Source: Tieghemiomyces parasiticus (Eukaryota > Kickxellomycota > Dimargaritomycetes > Dimargaritales > Dimargaritaceae). Taken from it: a stretch of 19,633 bases of DNA. Of this stretch, positions 1 to 9,388 are shown one piece after another. A program made the translations under genes and the position numbers. The DNA is taken from the NCBI GenBank assembly GCA_027575765.1, contig JANBPT010000900.1, positions 1 through 19,633 of the forward strand, read 5' to 3'. The notes beneath the pieces were generated by a model. That model did no database searches. It was not told the DNA's origin and saw only the letters and a list, made by a program, of their open reading frames with translations. The number at the start of each line of letters is the position of its first letter. Position 1 is the first letter of the stretch.

Positions 1-278
1 TGGCGGGCGTCGTCACGGTCGGCCACTGTAAACTCGCAACGTGTCGCGCCAGTGAGGCTACTGAACGGCCAGGCGGAACCTGGAGTACTAAGGAGCCCCA
101 CTACTTGTCCCAGTTTATTCGGGTTAACCTGATTCGGTAGCCACTGCGGTTGATTCAACAAGCAGTGCTGTGACTTACCTGCTTCGGTGCCCAACATACT
201 GGGTTGGATTTTCCAGCGTGTAGAGCATCTCCGTGGACGGAAGATACCTCTACGCTGCGAGCGAGCCATGGGCCTCAT
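1..278 (-). CDS. Possible 5' end of a gene running off the left edge (uncertain)
   Basis: On the minus strand a frame opens at ATG 278 (second in-frame ATG at 269) and stays open for 92 codons to the window edge. Its N-terminus is rich in Arg and lacks acidic residues for the first ~30 residues, as in some mitochondrial presequences. A GTAAGT donor lies at 178-173 and a TTTACAG acceptor ends at 26; removing that 153-nt segment keeps the frame, so this could also be a two-exon start. I recognise no family. Third-position GC is only moderate. The plus strand is also open over the same bases (3-137, stop TAG 138-140, 45 codons, about 64 percent GC3), so this might instead be the 3' end of a plus-strand gene. 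Neither is proven. Confidence 0.25.
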   Translation of the reverse strand, partial: MRPMARSQRRGIFRPRRCSTRWKIQPSMLGTEAGKSQHCLLNQPQWLPNQVNPNKLGQVVGLLSTPGSAWPFSSLTGATRCEFTVADRDDAR

Positions 279-552
279 AGGCTCTATTGATCCCAGGAGG
301 GTCGACTTCGTTGCCCCTGTAGTCTAGGTCTGGCTTACCTGGTACTACTAATCTGCACCGCTCTCTGGGGTCGTCCCTCGTTGACGAGGGTGATTATTAG
401 GAAATCCCTTAGGGTTCCATCGGGGCCTTTCCGCGACACGCTGGGATTATCGCCGGGGCATCTGTACCCGTGGTAGCCAGGCAACCGCTTTGGTTACAAT
501 AGCCACAGCAAAGCAGTCAACCACCTTGACCACTGCCTCATTTTAAATTTAG

Positions 553-560
553 TCACGTGA
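553..560. promoter_or_regulatory. TCACGTGA E-box-like palindrome
   Basis: A perfect 8-bp palindrome with a CACGTG core, the class of site bound by Cbf1/USF-type bHLH factors. It lies about 275 bp upstream of the possible minus-strand start at 278 and about 910 bp upstream of UTP17. The same 8-mer recurs at 9381-9388. Confidence 0.45.
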
Positions 561-1350
561 TTATCTACCTGACCGCTGACCGGGGTGTCGAACCAGCGGC
601 GCCGATGCACGATTTTGCTGACCATTGCTAGCAGAAGGTATCTAACCAACTTGATGGCCATTCCGTTCCAGTATTTAACCAACCATTGTCTACAAGCGGA
701 TCAGGCAGCCCAAGTCTGCAATGTACAGCGAACAGTTAGGTTTATCACCAAAGCCCCAGACCGATCGGAACTGAACCACGGGCTCTAAGTGGAAAAAATG
801 TCCTGCCATGGGTATTGATGTTAGCCTTCGATCCAGCCCACCTATTCGATGATAGAGTGGGGAAACCCCGGGACAAAAAGATAAAAAAAAATATCGCGGG
901 CGATAGCTTGGTCGCTTTAGTATGGGCCTAACCCCGCCATAAGCGGCCCGGCCATGCTTTTTTTTTCTCATTTTTTGCGTTCAGGTGCAGACGAATTAAT
1001 ACAGAGCCGACGGGCGAAAAAAATGGCCATACTCTGACTAGCGATGCGTAGAAGCTACCGACCTCAACCTAGGCTTCGTTGGTCTCCAAACCAGGCGATA
1101 CTCCCTTGCACGGCTCATTTGTAATCGCAAACCTTCAGGAGGCCTCTCCTAATTCACATTGCACACGTCGACGTTGCCCTGCCACTCCCAACTCCCTCGC
1201 GAATCCGGACTGCATTTGGTCAAGGGTAGACGGTCTACCTTGCTTTCGCACTCGACTTGTTCCGATTCCCGCCTAGAATACCCGGGCTATACTCGACCCC
1301 TCCCTATTCTAGTGCCTCACGATACTCACTGTCAACGTTCAACTAGTTGA

Positions 1351-1358
1351 TATAATAA
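1351..1358 (+). promoter_or_regulatory. TATA-like element upstream of UTP17
   Basis: TATAATAA lies about 115 bp before ATG 1474 and is followed by a T/C-rich stretch (1370-1385) typical of fungal core promoters. Position and sequence are the only support. Confidence 0.3.
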
Positions 1359-1473
1359 GCCCCACGTTCTTTTTTTATCTTCCTTTAGAGTCACCCCTTT
1401 TAAGTCCTCACGGCCAATAGATAGTGCCCCATACCTTGACTGGGTTGCTACCTCCCCCCCTGATCCCGCTACC

Positions 1474-4400
1474 ATGCCCGCCCTCCAACAGCTTCCCAAG
1501 CGGAAGCAAAGAAGGCCGAAGGCCATCACCTTCGCGCAGGCCTCCTCCGCGCAGGCTGCACCCGTCCAGGCCACCCCCGCACAGGCTGCCCCTGTGGAGC
1601 CCACAAAGGTATACAGTTGGCACCAGGCAGACACGGTGCGAGTCGCTTGGTTGGAAGCCTTGCAGCGCGACACCGACTTCAGCCCAGTGCCCGTGTCCGA
1701 CTATACAATGGGGGGTCTGTACAAACCGAATTCCAGCACCAACGGTGATAATGGTCAAGATTACGGCTTCCACACGGCCTACGTTGCCGACCGGCACCGC
1801 ATGATCGCCCACTCTTTCCCCGTCGAAGAGTCTGCGGACGACGAGACCTCTGCGACCGACCTGGCCCTGGTGTGTCGGGCTGGTGGTCCGAATAACCCGG
1901 CCTCCTATCTCTATACGTCGGACTCCAAGTTCCTCCTGGAGTGTCGCCAGGCCACTGTGCGTCTTTACAATGTACCCAGAGGAACACTGGTCTCCTCCTT
2001 CTGGGTGGGTCAAGCCATCACCGCCGCAGCCGCCCACCCGGAGGATCCCTCCCTGGTTTACCTGGCCACCCGGGACCTCCAACTCGGTCTCTACAACATC
2101 ACCCAGGGCCAGATCATCCGGCAGTGGACCGTGCCGCTCCCGGTGGCCAAGATCCTCCCGCACCCGAAAGATCCTCGCTACCTCTACCTGTGGCTCATGA
2201 GCGTGAGCCGAAAACAGCCCCCAAGCGAGGGTCGGTTTTCTCCCATCGGCCTCATCGGCGCTGTCGTGGGTATGGATCTGGCGGCCGCGGACCCGTGCCA
2301 CCAGTTTAGTCCTTACATGCTACGCAACATCGTGTCCGACCTGGCCCTCTCTCCGTGTGGTCGCTTCCTGGCCGTGGGCTACGGCCGTACCTTGGGCGTG
2401 TGGGATCTGACGAGAGACGGAGCTACTGATTACATGCGAGACAGCTCCGAAACGTCCGAGTTGTTCAAACCCTTTCTGATTACCCACACCGTTAACTGGG
2501 TGAGCAGCCTGGCCTTCCACCCTACGGAGGGTCATTTGGCCGTAGGCTGTCAGTCTGGTGAAATTCTGATCTACAAGAAACTGCAGAGAAGCCTCTTCAC
2601 CAAGACCATCCGAATGCCTCTCTGGCACGGTGTTGGTATAGAGGGCTTGTACTTCAGCGCGTACGATGACCAGCTCCTGTCAACCAGTGATAAGCCGGTG
2701 CTGTTGTCACAGAACTGGAACAACTTTAAAACCATCTTCACCCCACATTTGGGCAGCATCATTCGCGGCTTCGTGGCGGCTCCTGACCACAGTCGCGTCG
2801 CCATGGTGATGGGTAACGGGTCGATCCACAGCTATGAATTGGCAGAGACTCGCTTCCAAACCACCGCCATCAACCTGCGGATCCAGCCGGACCTTCTCCC
2901 GCAGTGCGCTTCCCGGTATCCTGCCGCTGGCCTGCAAGCGCACCCGATCACGCAGCAGCTGATGTTTGATACCCCCTTCGCCTCCGTCCAATTCTACGAC
3001 CCTTTCGCCGACCGCGCGGGTTGCCAGGAGCTCGCCTTGGGCGCCGTAAGCCTCCGATCGGGCGATCCGTACGCCGCACGGTCGGGGATCCTGATCGAAC
3101 ACTTCGCGGTCACCCGGAATGGTCGGTGGCTAGCCGCCTACATTACCCTCGATAATCGTAACGACGTATACGCCCGCCAGCTGGTGTTTTACCATTACTG
3201 CATGGCGTCGAAGCAGTACCTTGGCCCCATTACCCGGGTCCTGGATCCGCATCAAGGTCCCATGACCTCGATGTCCTTCCAGATCCAACCCAAACGATCG
3301 AACTCCCCGCCGCAGCTGGTCACCACGGGAGCTGACGGTCGCCTTCGTCTGTGGATTTTCCAGGGCCGTAGTCCCCTGCCCGGCCGGCCCAAAGGGACCA
3401 ACGCGCAGGGCTCCTGGCAGAGCCGGGGTGCCCTGACCTACGGGAATATCCCACTCACGCAGGCCAGTTTCTCGCACGACGGGTCCACCCTGATCGCTGC
3501 CTCGGGCCGGCGGATCTGCTTGTGGGACGCCCGTACCCTCGAGCTGCAGGACACCCAGACCCTCCCACTGGGCAACCCCATCCAGCTCCTCCGGTTTGCC
3601 GGACCGGGCCTCCGTCTGATTGTCCAGACCGCCGACCAGCTGTACCTGTGGGACGCTCTGGACCGCATGCAGCTGTGGAATGTAGCGGCCACCACTTTCC
3701 ATGAGGTTGTGGTGCACCCGCACGGGACCTTGATCGCTACCCTGGAGGATGCCATTACCGGACCGCCGGCCGCCGCAGGGGCCTTCCGGACCCGTCTGAA
3801 CTTGTACCGCGCCGATTCCCCGACCCCCGTCGCCACGCGTCTCCTCCGTCACGAGGTGAAGCGAGTCGCCTTCGTCAACGCCCGGCTGGCCGAGGGGGAG
3901 TCCATCGGTAAACCCTCCACCACCATTGTACACCCCCTCGAAGACCGGTCCACCAATCTCTTGGCCATCGATAACGCAACGCAGGCCATCGACACCGATC
4001 TGAGCCACATCAGTCTGGTGGCCATGACTGGCCGCGGCACGGTCCTCACTTTTGTGCCCCAGACGGAAGACAAGGACGAGGGGACCTCCGTTGTTTTACG
4101 TCACAACTCAGTGATCCCTCGTACCGCACAATCGACCGTTGCGCACGAACAATCCATTGCGGCCATGGACACGGATGCTTCGGCGCCTGGGGAGCTCACG
4201 CTATACTCTAGGGTGTACGGTAAACTGCAGCCCCGAGCCCTCACTGACGAAGCTGACCGGCTCAAGGCGACCGCCGCTGCGGGCCAGACCGCAGCCACGG
4301 GCGATAACCAGGCGTTGAGGGATCCTTCCGAGCTGGTTGACGAGATGCTCCGCGGGCCCAGTCACCTGCTGGCGCCAGTTCACATGCTCTTTGATGAGCT

Positions 4401-4740
4401 CGTGGGGCCTCTCGTATACGCTTCTTCTTCTACCGAGGCTGCTGCTGCTGCTGCTACCAAATCTACGGTTGTATCGGACAGCAATGACGTGGATGAAGCA
4501 ATGACGGTGGCCGAAGAGCGGAGTGAAGCCGGGAGTACTGATGCTCAAACGAGCGGCGAGGACGGGCGGGACGATCCGGAAGCGGACGTTCTGGCTGGCT
4601 TTCTCCGCGGGTTTACACTTGACGACAAGGCCGACCACACGGCAGCTGATTTGGAGGTCTCTGGGACGGCACCGTCACTTTCGGAAAACCTGTTTGGCAT
4701 CTACTTTAGTAAGCGGACCTCCGAGGCCGGTCAGTCATAA
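1474..4740 (+). CDS. UTP17: UTP17/NAN1 (WDR75) WD40 protein of the UTP-A subcomplex
   Basis: A 1088-residue WD-repeat protein whose repeat order and spacing match WDR75/Utp17. This family belongs to the UTP-A (t-UTP) subcomplex, which binds the pre-rRNA 5' ETS in the nucleolus, starts SSU-processome assembly and supports RNA polymerase I transcription. Residues 1-129 are a lineage-specific extension with a basic patch (8-16) and an Ala/Gln/Pro repeat (~21-42). The first propeller begins near 130 and covers DLALSPCGRFLAVGYG and LAFHPTEGHLAVG. The second runs to ~860 and includes TTGADGRLRLW, GRRICLWD and LYLWD. After an Ala/Thr-rich linker, residues ~949-977 carry a helical segment (SHLLAPVHMLFDELVGPL) resembling the conserved WDR75 C-terminal helices. 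The tail is acidic with an Ala6 run. ATG 1474 has a good ACC context. At 1088 aa it is longer than yeast or human homologues (~830-900), mainly in the two tails. No introns are needed. Confidence 0.9.
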   Translation: MPALQQLPKRKQRRPKAITFAQASSAQAAPVQATPAQAAPVEPTKVYSWHQADTVRVAWLEALQRDTDFSPVPVSDYTMGGLYKPNSSTNGDNGQDYGFHTAYVADRHRMIAHSFPVEESADDETSATDLALVCRAGGPNNPASYLYTSDSKFLLECRQATVRLYNVPRGTLVSSFWVGQAITAAAAHPEDPSLVYLATRDLQLGLYNITQGQIIRQWTVPLPVAKILPHPKDPRYLYLWLMSVSRKQPPSEGRFSPIGLIGAVVGMDLAAADPCHQFSPYMLRNIVSDLALSPCGRFLAVGYGRTLGVWDLTRDGATDYMRDSSETSELFKPFLITHTVNWVSSLAFHPTEGHLAVGCQSGEILIYKKLQRSLFTKTIRMPLWHGVGIEGLYFSAYDDQLLSTSDKPVLLSQNWNNFKTIFTPHLGSIIRGFVAAPDHSRVAMVMGNGSIHSYELAETRFQTTAINLRIQPDLLPQCASRYPAAGLQAHPITQQLMFDTPFASVQFYDPFADRAGCQELALGAVSLRSGDPYAARSGILIEHFAVTRNGRWLAAYITLDNRNDVYARQLVFYHYCMASKQYLGPITRVLDPHQGPMTSMSFQIQPKRSNSPPQLVTTGADGRLRLWIFQGRSPLPGRPKGTNAQGSWQSRGALTYGNIPLTQASFSHDGSTLIAASGRRICLWDARTLELQDTQTLPLGNPIQLLRFAGPGLRLIVQTADQLYLWDALDRMQLWNVAATTFHEVVVHPHGTLIATLEDAITGPPAAAGAFRTRLNLYRADSPTPVATRLLRHEVKRVAFVNARLAEGESIGKPSTTIVHPLEDRSTNLLAIDNATQAIDTDLSHISLVAMTGRGTVLTFVPQTEDKDEGTSVVLRHNSVIPRTAQSTVAHEQSIAAMDTDASAPGELTLYSRVYGKLQPRALTDEADRLKATAAAGQTAATGDNQALRDPSELVDEMLRGPSHLLAPVHMLFDELVGPLVYASSSTEAAAAAATKSTVVSDSNDVDEAMTVAEERSEAGSTDAQTSGEDGRDDPEADVLAGFLRGFTLDDKADHTAADLEVSGTAPSLSENLFGIYFSKRTSEAGQS
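4438..4455 (+). repeat. (GCT)6 coding microsatellite
   Basis: Six tandem GCT codons encode six alanines in the acidic C-terminal tail of UTP17. A uniform codon in a homopolymeric run in disordered sequence suggests recent slippage expansion. Confidence 0.85.
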
Positions 4741-5576
4741 AATGGAGAGGAATGCGCTGCCCGGCCCACCTACGCACCCACGAAACATTGGTCCACAGCC
4801 TTCCCCCCCACCCTCCGCTCTCTTATATCTCAACCTTCCGATCTCGTCGAATCCTTTCGATCGACACTATCTCATATTTTTTCCTCCGCATACTCTTTCC
4901 CCTGTTCCATTCAGTTCTATACGAGGGAGTTGTTTTTTAAAAAAACTAACATATACATTCGTTTTTGGCATAATAACAACAGGCACATGCTCATTTTCTG
5001 AGTGGGGAGGGGACATGTATATAGATTTTGCCTGGCTTTACATGCCTACTCTGCACTCTATGAAGCAGGCACTGGTACTATGTAGTGTTCGGATGAGATG
5101 TCTCTGCCGGCGGGTAGCATTATAACTTGCAACCTAACCCCACCATCCTGCACCTCCCCCTGCCGCAAACCGCCCTCAGTAAAGCACACCCGTCTACTGT
5201 CGGCCGATTCTGAATAATTTACCGCCGTTTCTCCATCCAGGCACCCCTCTGGACTCACGCTAGTAGCCGGGCGGCACCATCCCAGCATATTTCGCTGTAC
5301 CATTGGAATAGGCGATGTGTTACACATCCATACTATCTACAGCTATTAAAAACAATATAGCACGCAGGCAGTTAGATTCCATAATAGGTTGTGGGCGGGA
5401 CGTCTCTTCGCATCTCATCATAGGAAAATTGGTGACAATTAGACCCAGTGAAGAAATCATTGCACACAGAGGATGAGATGGGGGGAATTCATTAACTTTA
5501 ATGTACTTCCAGGTCGCGAGGTATCGTCTTATGGGGGGAAGGAAAAGTGGTGCTTAAAAGAAACTGCTTCTGACAC
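4741..5576. other. Convergent 3' spacer between UTP17 and the Zn2Cys6 gene
   Basis: About 840 bp that should hold both 3' UTRs. It is C/T-rich just after UTP17 (4795-4930) and then A/T-rich. I see no canonical AATAAA for either gene. GATGAGATG occurs at 5092-5100 and 5472-5480, and its reverse complement at 5411-5419. The short ORFs here show no coding bias. Confidence 0.6.
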
Positions 5577-7886
5577 TTAAAGTAGGTGCTCGAGGGTTAA
5601 ATTATAATAGCAGGACGTCGCTGGCGGATTATCTCGCAGCTTCTGAAGCGATGCCACTACGCGGAGGTCACTAGGATTGAACTCGGAAGAGTGGGTTAGT
5701 AAGACGACAATCTCCTCTAGGAAGGCGGCGGCCAAGGTACAACCGGCCGCTACATTGGAAATCTGCCGACGTCCGTGTAGCACCTCAATGCACACGACTC
5801 CTGCCCCGTAGAGGGTACTAAGGAGTAGCGTGTTGTAGTAGCTATCGACCACCCCGATACTGTGAGACATGTACTGTCGGAGGTCCAGGACGGCCTCCCA
5901 GCAACGCTGGTCGCATATCCTAAGGATGGCGCCCGGTACCTTGGTGGTCCCGCTGCCACTCTCGTGGTCCTTGCCACCACTGCTTCGCGAGCTACTGGTA
6001 TTCGGCTGGACGGCCATGGTATCGGTCAGCCCAGCGTACATGTAATCATCGTCGTCAGTGTCACGGTCGCTGGTACCTCGGAATTGATCTTCGCCAAGGT
6101 CGTCCCAAGCTTCGTCCGAGAAGGCCGGTTTAGATGAGGAAGCATAGCACCCTACATTAGGGGGTGTGGGTAAGACCCCGTCCAAATGGTGTAGGTAGAT
6201 GAGTAGCATGTAGTACTGCTGGCCGTCCAGCAGTTCGTGGTTGGTCAGCTTGCGCGGTGCGACTGGCACATCGGCGTCTAGCGAGGGGATGGTATGGCCG
6301 TGGGTAACCTTGATTAGGCTTTGGGAAGTAGCTCGCCACCGTTCGAGAGCCTGACAGGCGCGTCGCCAATACCGTAACCAGCGTGTAATGTCGTGGCGGA
6401 AATGGTAGCGAGCAGCGGCAACCAAGTGGAGAAGTCTTGACAAAGCGCAATTAATCCGCGTGGAGGCGTACTCGAAAAACGGCAGGAAATAGGTTGGGTA
6501 ATCCGGGCTGGTGTTCATATCGGAGCTGTCATGAGATGCCGCGGCAATGAAGTCGGGCGGAGGCACGGTCAGCCGGCTTTCCGGGTAGACGACCTGAAAC
6601 TCGTCTAGGCGTACCACAGGCCGGAGTCCGAAGGTGACGGCATTGTGGGCATCGCGAGTTATCGCAATCCACCAGACGATACGGAAATGATCAATGAGCA
6701 GTGGATTACGAAGCCGGGTTGCGTCGAACGAGGAATCGGGCAGTGGGGGCGGGGGCGGGTTCTGATCAATCAGGTGAACCCGCATCACTTGGAGCTTTCG
6801 GATGGCCGCGGTGATGGTCAACACGGACTCGCTGTAAGCGCCCAGCCCAAGGCAGTACTCAGCCGTCGTGAAGAGCACCGTGAGGGCGTCGGCGCTGCAC
6901 TCTTCGATGAAACGAACAATGTTCTGGCGGAGGTGGTTGCGGTAGAGATTGATGATCACGACTTGTGGGATATGGTGGAAGCTTTCGTACTCGGAAAGCG
7001 GGCTGCAAAGGAGAGCGATAATGAGTTGTAGTTCTGAGGGCATGACATCCTTCTGCAGGCGCGTGATGGCCCTGTAATAATGCAGATCACCGAATTGACC
7101 GTAGGCCCGTTGCGCAAATTGGTAAAGACCGTAGCGTAAGATTTCAGAGTGGAAGAGTAGGTCGGTGTCGTTAAACAAGGCCCGATGGGGCGCGGAAGAG
7201 GTACCGGCCGGCGGAGACGATAGTGGGTCCGAGGATGACGGTGACAGGCTGATGTACGGATTGATACGGGAGGCATTTGAGGTAGGGTACTCTTCGACCA
7301 GTCGAATCAGCACCGAGCGTGCCGACCTGGCACGCCCGACCTCTCCGCTACGCTGGTGACGCTCCCGAAGCGTTGCCATGCAGGGCATTATGACTGGAAC
7401 GTCCGCCAGTCCCTTTGGGCCGCCTTCGTTCCTATAGTCGCCAGCGCGGATAAATCTCGGTGTCAAGGATGTGGACGTTGGCAGGCTGCTGTTAGAAGAC
7501 GGCGCCGACGAATTGGGCTCGGTTTCGTAGGCCCCGGACAGAAGTGACCCGAAAGAATGCGGATCCCTGGACACATGTGACTGGTTCGAGGTTGAGCTGG
7601 GAGCCTCGGGAGCGGCGAGTTGAATCCCAAGGATCGGGCCATCGAAGAGAGGGACACTTGAAGCGCATTCCGTTGCGCCACCTTGGATGTCTGGCGCCTT
7701 GCGGAAGCGAGCCGGGACTGGCGCATATTCACATTCGAGGTCGCGCTGGACGCAGCTGGTACAGGTTGGAAGCTTTTTGTCGCATTTCGCCCGACGGGCC
7801 CGGCAGGCTTGGCATGCGAATAAGGTGCGGGGTTGGACGGGTTCGTGCAGTCGCGCTATGGGCAACAGCTGTGGGCGATGCTTCAT
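5577..7886 (-). CDS. Zn(II)2Cys6 fungal transcription factor
   Basis: A 769-residue regulator, presumably nuclear. The N-terminus has a complete binuclear zinc cluster with Cys25, 28, 35, 42, 45 and 52 in CX2CX6CX6CX2CX6C spacing and the basic stretch RARRAKCDKK expected to contact CGG half-sites. Residues ~85-235 are a Ser/Pro-rich linker. From about 237 (DTDLLFHSEILRYGLY) to ~570 the sequence is helical and resembles the fungal-specific transcription-factor middle homology region (Fungal_trans type). An acidic, Ser/Gly-rich insert (~585-650, with a DTDDDD run) separates it from a final helical segment. No coiled-coil follows the cluster, so the binding mode (monomer or dimer) cannot be read. 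The target pathway is unknown. The gene converges on UTP17, and its start at 7886 (CAATGAAG) is preceded in frame by a 60-codon ORF ending in TAA at 7890-7892. Confidence 0.9.
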   Translation of the reverse strand: MKHRPQLLPIARLHEPVQPRTLFACQACRARRAKCDKKLPTCTSCVQRDLECEYAPVPARFRKAPDIQGGATECASSVPLFDGPILGIQLAAPEAPSSTSNQSHVSRDPHSFGSLLSGAYETEPNSSAPSSNSSLPTSTSLTPRFIRAGDYRNEGGPKGLADVPVIMPCMATLRERHQRSGEVGRARSARSVLIRLVEEYPTSNASRINPYISLSPSSSDPLSSPPAGTSSAPHRALFNDTDLLFHSEILRYGLYQFAQRAYGQFGDLHYYRAITRLQKDVMPSELQLIIALLCSPLSEYESFHHIPQVVIINLYRNHLRQNIVRFIEECSADALTVLFTTAEYCLGLGAYSESVLTITAAIRKLQVMRVHLIDQNPPPPPLPDSSFDATRLRNPLLIDHFRIVWWIAITRDAHNAVTFGLRPVVRLDEFQVVYPESRLTVPPPDFIAAASHDSSDMNTSPDYPTYFLPFFEYASTRINCALSRLLHLVAAARYHFRHDITRWLRYWRRACQALERWRATSQSLIKVTHGHTIPSLDADVPVAPRKLTNHELLDGQQYYMLLIYLHHLDGVLPTPPNVGCYASSSKPAFSDEAWDDLGEDQFRGTSDRDTDDDDYMYAGLTDTMAVQPNTSSSRSSGGKDHESGSGTTKVPGAILRICDQRCWEAVLDLRQYMSHSIGVVDSYYNTLLLSTLYGAGVVCIEVLHGRRQISNVAAGCTLAAAFLEEIVVLLTHSSEFNPSDLRVVASLQKLRDNPPATSCYYNLTLEHLL

Positions 7887-7889
7887 TGT

Positions 7890-8072
7890 TTAGGCGCGGT
7901 GTGCTATGAGTGGCGTGGTGGCGAGGAAGGAGTCCAACCCGAAGGTCAGGGCCGGGTGGATAATATGGGCCTGAGAGCGAAATTTGGCTGACCAGAAGTC
8001 AAAAGCCCAGGGGCTTACTACTGCAGTGTAGGTTCTGAAATCGGGAGCGGGGGGAAGCGGGGCGAACGCCAT
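7890..8072 (-). other. 60-codon uORF in frame with, and 3 nt upstream of, the Zn2Cys6 ORF
   Basis: ATG 8072 begins a 60-codon frame that ends at TAA 7892-7890. After a single ACA codon, the Zn2Cys6 ATG (7886) follows in the same frame (TAA ACA ATG). Third positions are G/C-rich (roughly two thirds), like the real genes here and unlike the surrounding spacer. The frame has no stop back to position 8102. It could be a regulatory uORF, a leader peptide allowing reinitiation, or a former N-terminal part of the regulator cut off by a nonsense change. The encoded peptide is rich in Ala, Pro and aromatics and matches nothing I know. Confidence 0.4.
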
Positions 8073-9380
8073 CGGCCGAAGCTCTATAGGAAACCAGCTA
8101 TGTTAAGGGCTCGGAAATTATACCCAAGGAGTACCGCCTGCCGACAGGGGTGCCCCGAACGAATCCAACAAAATACGGACTCCATGTTACGTCTCCGCTG
8201 GAAACGCCTGGGGTGAGACGGATGATCTGATGATGGCAAGCTTCTCTATGGCGAAGTGTACAACAATACAGAGGTTCAGTTAGATTGGACTGGAAGCTGA
8301 CAAACCGGCATATCGGTCGAACCGCTAATGGACCAGACTGTGGCGCTGTCCTTCTCTTTCCAAGTTGTCCTCTTTGACCCACCTCACTACGATTAGTCAG
8401 GTCAAGAATACTGGGCGTCCCACGGAGAGTCAATCTTTTCCTTCGCAAGCTTGACCACCGATGGACGAGGGAGTGGCTGTGAAAATGAATACGATAAGGA
8501 CAATCCAACGACCTACAACAGTACTCCGCTGGCTCCTACCCAGACGGCCAGCACCAATCAACCTTATCGCTGTGGGAACACCGTGTTGTCAGAGAGGGAT
8601 ACTCGTGAAGGGTGAAGCATTGTATATTTACCCCAAATGTTACGATAGTACTCTCTCGAAGAAAACTTGGTCGCTGGCGCCTAGATTTTCGCCAAAAATA
8701 AAATAAAGGCCAATGGGTTGTCCCTTACCGAGATATGCCTAGCCTCTACCGTACGGGAGCCCGTCACATAAAATATGGCGATGGAGGCCGGTATGCCGGT
8801 GGTGGGTAACGGTCGAAACGGCACTGATTGCGGATATTCGACAGTAAGAGACTTAGCTTGGGAAGGAGGCACACAACCCACGATGGGTCTGGCGGTTGTA
8901 GAGTGCACAGTTTGGTATGCTCAATAGCCAAGGACGGCCACGGAGTTGACAGAGCCGACAGCCTCGAGCGCGGGGCTCTTTCATGACTCGAAAGGGAGGG
9001 CCTAGCGGCGGCCTCTCACCTGTCTCCAAAGGTTGTACCGAGGAGGTAAGGGGGCTATGAACGAGGTATACCGCGCAGCTAACGTGCCTTACACCTTTGG
9101 CCACCACTGCCACCCACAGCTTAGTCGTTCGCATGGGAGGGCGCCGACCTACGCCGTTGGTCATGGCTGGATCCCGCATAATATAGCAATAAACCAGGAA
9201 AAACACCACCCCAAGCTTAAATGTGAGTAAGCCCCCGGGACGTGTTGTACCCAGCTGGCAAAGTTTAGCGTTCCGCCCGGCCAGCCCGGCCTGGCAGCGC
9301 ATTGCAGGTGGAAACGCATGACAGGCCGGTTAGAGTGCCGTGTAATAGTGGAGCGGACCTGTAACTGTGGCTTAGATATC

Positions 9381-9388
9381 TCACGTGA
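9381..9388. promoter_or_regulatory. TCACGTGA E-box-like palindrome
   Basis: Second perfect copy of the 8-mer, about 395 bp upstream of the TRF4-like ATG and 1.3 kb from the regulator's uORF. Its position fits an upstream activating site for the poly(A) polymerase gene. Confidence 0.45.

Larger units (their letters stand above)
279..1473. other. Intergenic spacer and promoter region of UTP17
   Basis: About 1.2 kb without a convincing gene. It holds a TCACGTGA box (553-560), a CCCTCG-TTGA-CGAGGG hairpin (375-390), a TATCGC-GG-GCGATA palindrome (892-905), several A or T homopolymers, and a TATAATAA element at 1351-1358, about 115 bp before the UTP17 ATG. No upstream ATG lies in the last ~80 bp before UTP17. 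The small ORFs here show no codon bias or recognisable motif. Confidence 0.6.

Noticed and set aside
375..390. CCCTCG-TTGA-CGAGGG hairpin
   Set aside because: A 6-bp stem is expected by chance at this length and there is no T-tract or gene context to give it a role.
1408..2301. 297-codon minus-strand ORF antisense to UTP17
   Set aside because: It is the mirror of a GC-biased coding frame. Its translation is Gly/Arg-rich with no family motif, while the sense strand gives a clear WD40 protein.
3130..4008. 292-codon minus-strand ORF antisense to UTP17
   Set aside because: Another shadow of the UTP17 frame, with no recognisable domain and low-complexity Gly-rich translation.
8290..8330. GGTTCGACC on the minus strand, suggestive of a tRNA B-box
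   Set aside because: The flanking bases do not form a proper T-stem or acceptor stem and no A-box lies at the right distance.
8098..8508. 136-codon minus-strand ORF in the spacer
   Set aside because: No G/C third-position preference, no motif, no similarity to transposon proteins that I recognise; probably chance.
8853..9302. 149-codon minus-strand ORF with one hydrophobic stretch
   Set aside because: Composition is that of random spacer sequence, a single hydrophobic patch is not diagnostic, and no promoter or family signal was seen.
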